Shown: piece after piece, positions 62,018-64,000 of the stretch
Layout of the letters: each line of letters opens with the position of its first letter
Position numbering within the stretch: position 1 is the first letter of the stretch
Assembly (NCBI GenBank): GCA_963676725.1
Contig: OY781463.1
Location: 2,418,001 to 2,482,000 of the forward strand
Direction: 5' to 3'
DNA length: 64,000 bases
DNA from: G963662905 sp963676725
GTDB lineage: Bacteria; Bacteroidota; Bacteroidia; Bacteroidales; WRLA01
The notes under the pieces: model-generated
Databases searched by the model: none
What the model was told of the DNA's origin: nothing
Seen by the model: only the letters and a program-made list of their open reading frames with translations
Position numbers and translations under genes: made by a program

Positions 62018-64000
62018 ATGAAAAAATTACGAGGAATTTTCTTAATTGGTTTGCTGCTCTCAATGCTTTCGGTTGGTGCAGTAACAAAAACGTGGACGGG
62101 GGCTTATAACTCAGCTTATTCTTTTCCGCCGAATTGGTCACCAATGGGAATGCCGGCATCAAGCGATGATGTTATTATTGGTTTACCTGCAAACGGCAGG
62201 ATTTGCAAAATAATTAATCCGAGAACGGTTAATTCTTTAACCATACTGCCGAATGGCATATTAAGATTGTCGGGAAGCGGTGACTTGACTGTAAACAACG
62301 ATTTTATCATTGAATCCGATTTAACTGGTATGGGTGCAGTTGTTTTACTTGATGGGACTGACATAGATGTAAACGGCAACTTTAAACGGCAATCCGAAGT
62401 TATTACCGTAGAATCTCAGTATATAGGCACGGCTAAGGCATTAGGTAATCCTGCTTGGCAAAACGGTGTTGATAATCAACCAGCAGGCACATCATTATGG
62501 GAAATGGAATACGAATATATTGCTAACGACAACTGTGTTGGATGGGTAGAAAAAACCCTTGCTTCGCCAAATGTACCTGATGAAGGTTATGTGCTTTGGG
62601 TAGAGCGAACAATAGACCCCGAACACCTTACATATGATATGAATGATGATGATGTTGACTATACTCAAACATCAACCATTACAATGCCCTCTATTGACAA
62701 TACACACGATGCTTGTTCCTCAAATCAATCTGCTGGTTCAGGATGGGGATTGTTGGCAAATCCATTTTTAACATCAATAAGCCTTCGTGACCCTGATGAT
62801 TTCATAAATATAGATGATTATGACCCGATTATTTATTTATGGGAGAAAAACCAATACGAAATAATGAATATTGGTGTTCCTGCATGGCCAGCGGGAAATG
62901 AATTATATCTTTCGCAAAATCTACCGAGTAATCAGGGGTTTATGATTCATACAAAATCCGATGTTTCAAACCCTTCTGCTCTGCAAATAAGATATACTGC
63001 ACAAAACGAAACAGGTTCTTTTTCTGATAATTATAAGAATGCGACAGCGAGTTTAACCCCGATTGAGAATTACAACAATGCCCCTGATTATCCCGATATT
63101 GAAAGAACGGGATACTATGAGCTATTGTTTCAGGTGAATATGGAGTATAATGTAAACTCAACAACGAACAGAAACACAGCTTTCTTTTGGGTTCACGATG
63201 ATGAAACGTCAGGCGGTGGCGGCATTATTTCCACAAATAGCACAGGCTTTAAAGATTCAAAAACATACTACGGGCAAGAATACGGCTGGGCTGATGTTAT
63301 TGCTCAATCGGTTGTAGCCGACTACGATAGAGATACGTATGTGCCTGATATTGGTTTTGCTATTGCAAATGGGATTACATCACCAAACAACTACCGAAGT
63401 GGAGATGCAGGCACGGCTACAATTAATGGCACATGGCTCGATTCATACGAAGACTATACAAAACTACGAACAGACGAGTTTATCCCTGATAACAGCACAG
63501 GAACGCTTCTGAAATTCTATTTCAATAACGATATTGCAAATACGACTTTTACAGGAGAAATTGACCCTGATATTTTGGATGGGGATGCAAAAAGCAGAAA
63601 TAAATTACCCGTTCAGAAAGGCGACATAGTTAAAGGCAGTAAATCACGTCCAACAGCCTTCACCATGTCATTTGATGGTATTTCTGAGCTTTACAGTAAC
63701 GGCAACTATTTAGTGTATTTACACATCTATACGTACAGCACAAGTACGCAGAAGTGGACACGCACAGGCGGTTTCCAAATAACCGATGCTACAACGCTGG
63801 ACGATATACCTAACAACATGGTAAACAAGCAGTACTTGTTTCAGATTGTTCGAGCTGGAGGCAAAAAAGATGCAACTGTCTTACCGTTTTCAAATGCAAG
63901 CATAAACAGGAACAATACTTCCTATCGAATTATTGGCCTCGAACAGCAAGCAAAACAGATCGAAATTTATTCTGTTTCGGGCGCAAAACTGCAAACCATT
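62018..64000 (+). CDS. Secreted protein with probable type IX sorting domain (3' end outside the window)
   Basis: 661 codons visible. Residues 1-21 are a signal peptide (LRGIFLIGLLLSMLSVGA). The body is beta-helix or adhesin-like (TWTGAYNSAYSFPPNWSP, LTVNNDFIIESDLTG). The last visible residues (IIGLEQQAKQIEIYSVSGAK) match the opening of a T9SS type A sorting domain, as in Por secretion proteins. It is either viral cargo exported by the host system or a host gene at the element border; the window end does not allow a choice. Confidence 0.7.
   Translation, partial: MKKLRGIFLIGLLLSMLSVGAVTKTWTGAYNSAYSFPPNWSPMGMPASSDDVIIGLPANGRICKIINPRTVNSLTILPNGILRLSGSGDLTVNNDFIIESDLTGMGAVVLLDGTDIDVNGNFKRQSEVITVESQYIGTAKALGNPAWQNGVDNQPAGTSLWEMEYEYIANDNCVGWVEKTLASPNVPDEGYVLWVERTIDPEHLTYDMNDDDVDYTQTSTITMPSIDNTHDACSSNQSAGSGWGLLANPFLTSISLRDPDDFINIDDYDPIIYLWEKNQYEIMNIGVPAWPAGNELYLSQNLPSNQGFMIHTKSDVSNPSALQIRYTAQNETGSFSDNYKNATASLTPIENYNNAPDYPDIERTGYYELLFQVNMEYNVNSTTNRNTAFFWVHDDETSGGGGIISTNSTGFKDSKTYYGQEYGWADVIAQSVVADYDRDTYVPDIGFAIANGITSPNNYRSGDAGTATINGTWLDSYEDYTKLRTDEFIPDNSTGTLLKFYFNNDIANTTFTGEIDPDILDGDAKSRNKLPVQKGDIVKGSKSRPTAFTMSFDGISELYSNGNYLVYLHIYTYSTSTQKWTRTGGFQITDATTLDDIPNNMVNKQYLFQIVRAGGKKDATVLPFSNASINRNNTSYRIIGLEQQAKQIEIYSVSGAKLQTI

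Noticed and set aside
1..64000. CRISPR arrays, rRNA genes, IS transposases and an integrase
   Set aside because: I looked for regular short repeats with spacers, rRNA signatures, DDE transposase motifs and a tyrosine or serine recombinase and found none in the window.

Overview
The window comes from a Bacteroidota chromosome. Three things point there: promoters of the TTTG-N19-TAnnTTTG type, mostly weak ribosome binding sites, and a giant secreted PKD-repeat protein together with a probable type IX secretion cargo. A mobile region begins at a broken tRNA-Pro(UGG) 3' end near 8.0 kb and runs off the right edge. Neither an integrase nor the second attachment site is visible.

Layout. 1-6.8 kb: 5' part of a giant host surface protein (minus strand). 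7.2-8.0 kb: four copies of a tRNA-Pro 3' end, one next to a GIY-YIG nuclease gene. 8.1-11.5 kb: lysogeny-type control genes (small HTH protein, CI-like repressor, excisionase-like protein), a methyltransferase stub and a RyR-domain protein. 11.7-32.2 kb: a defence island of separate cassettes. Four cassettes are preceded by copies of one repeat that carries a promoter, and the island is bracketed by copies of the 3' end of a small gene that is intact at 32.6 kb. Cargo: a PD-(D/E)XK-like protein; a DUF6602-like nuclease pair; a sacsin-like ATPase with an AlbA_2/HEPN protein; an XRE-Dcm-dual GHKL ATPase-receiver-CHAT protease operon; an McrA-like HNH nuclease; a type II restriction-modification pair; and a secreted endonuclease I. 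32.6-37.5 kb: leftward phage-type early genes, among them Rha/KilAC. In the middle lies a circularly permuted, two-piece tmRNA gene (35.2-35.5 kb). 37.8-43.3 kb: replication genes (winged-helix proteins, DnaB-type helicase, J-domain protein, KilA-N). 43.5-64 kb: a rightward virion and lysis operon.

The virion operon has no visible terminase, portal, tape measure or tail sheath. It encodes many small single-span membrane proteins, small soluble beta-rich proteins, a transglutaminase-fold protein, a membrane-anchored GH24 lysozyme, a peptidoglycan-binding membrane protein, a CHAP lysin and a spanin-like protein. It ends in adhesin or receptor-binding proteins that carry signal peptides. The best reading is a tailless, membrane-containing temperate virus. 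Six of its proteins end in the same C-terminal tripeptide, -VSI or -TSI, written with different codons. This looks like a docking tag for assembly between membrane and capsid.

The three most unusual items are the permuted tmRNA with its alanine-identity G3.U70 pair and a GNNHQMTKLAA tag, the shared C-terminal tag of the virion proteins, and the methylase-linked two-component operon that ends in a caspase-like protease. Function calls rest on motifs read by eye. No database search was possible.
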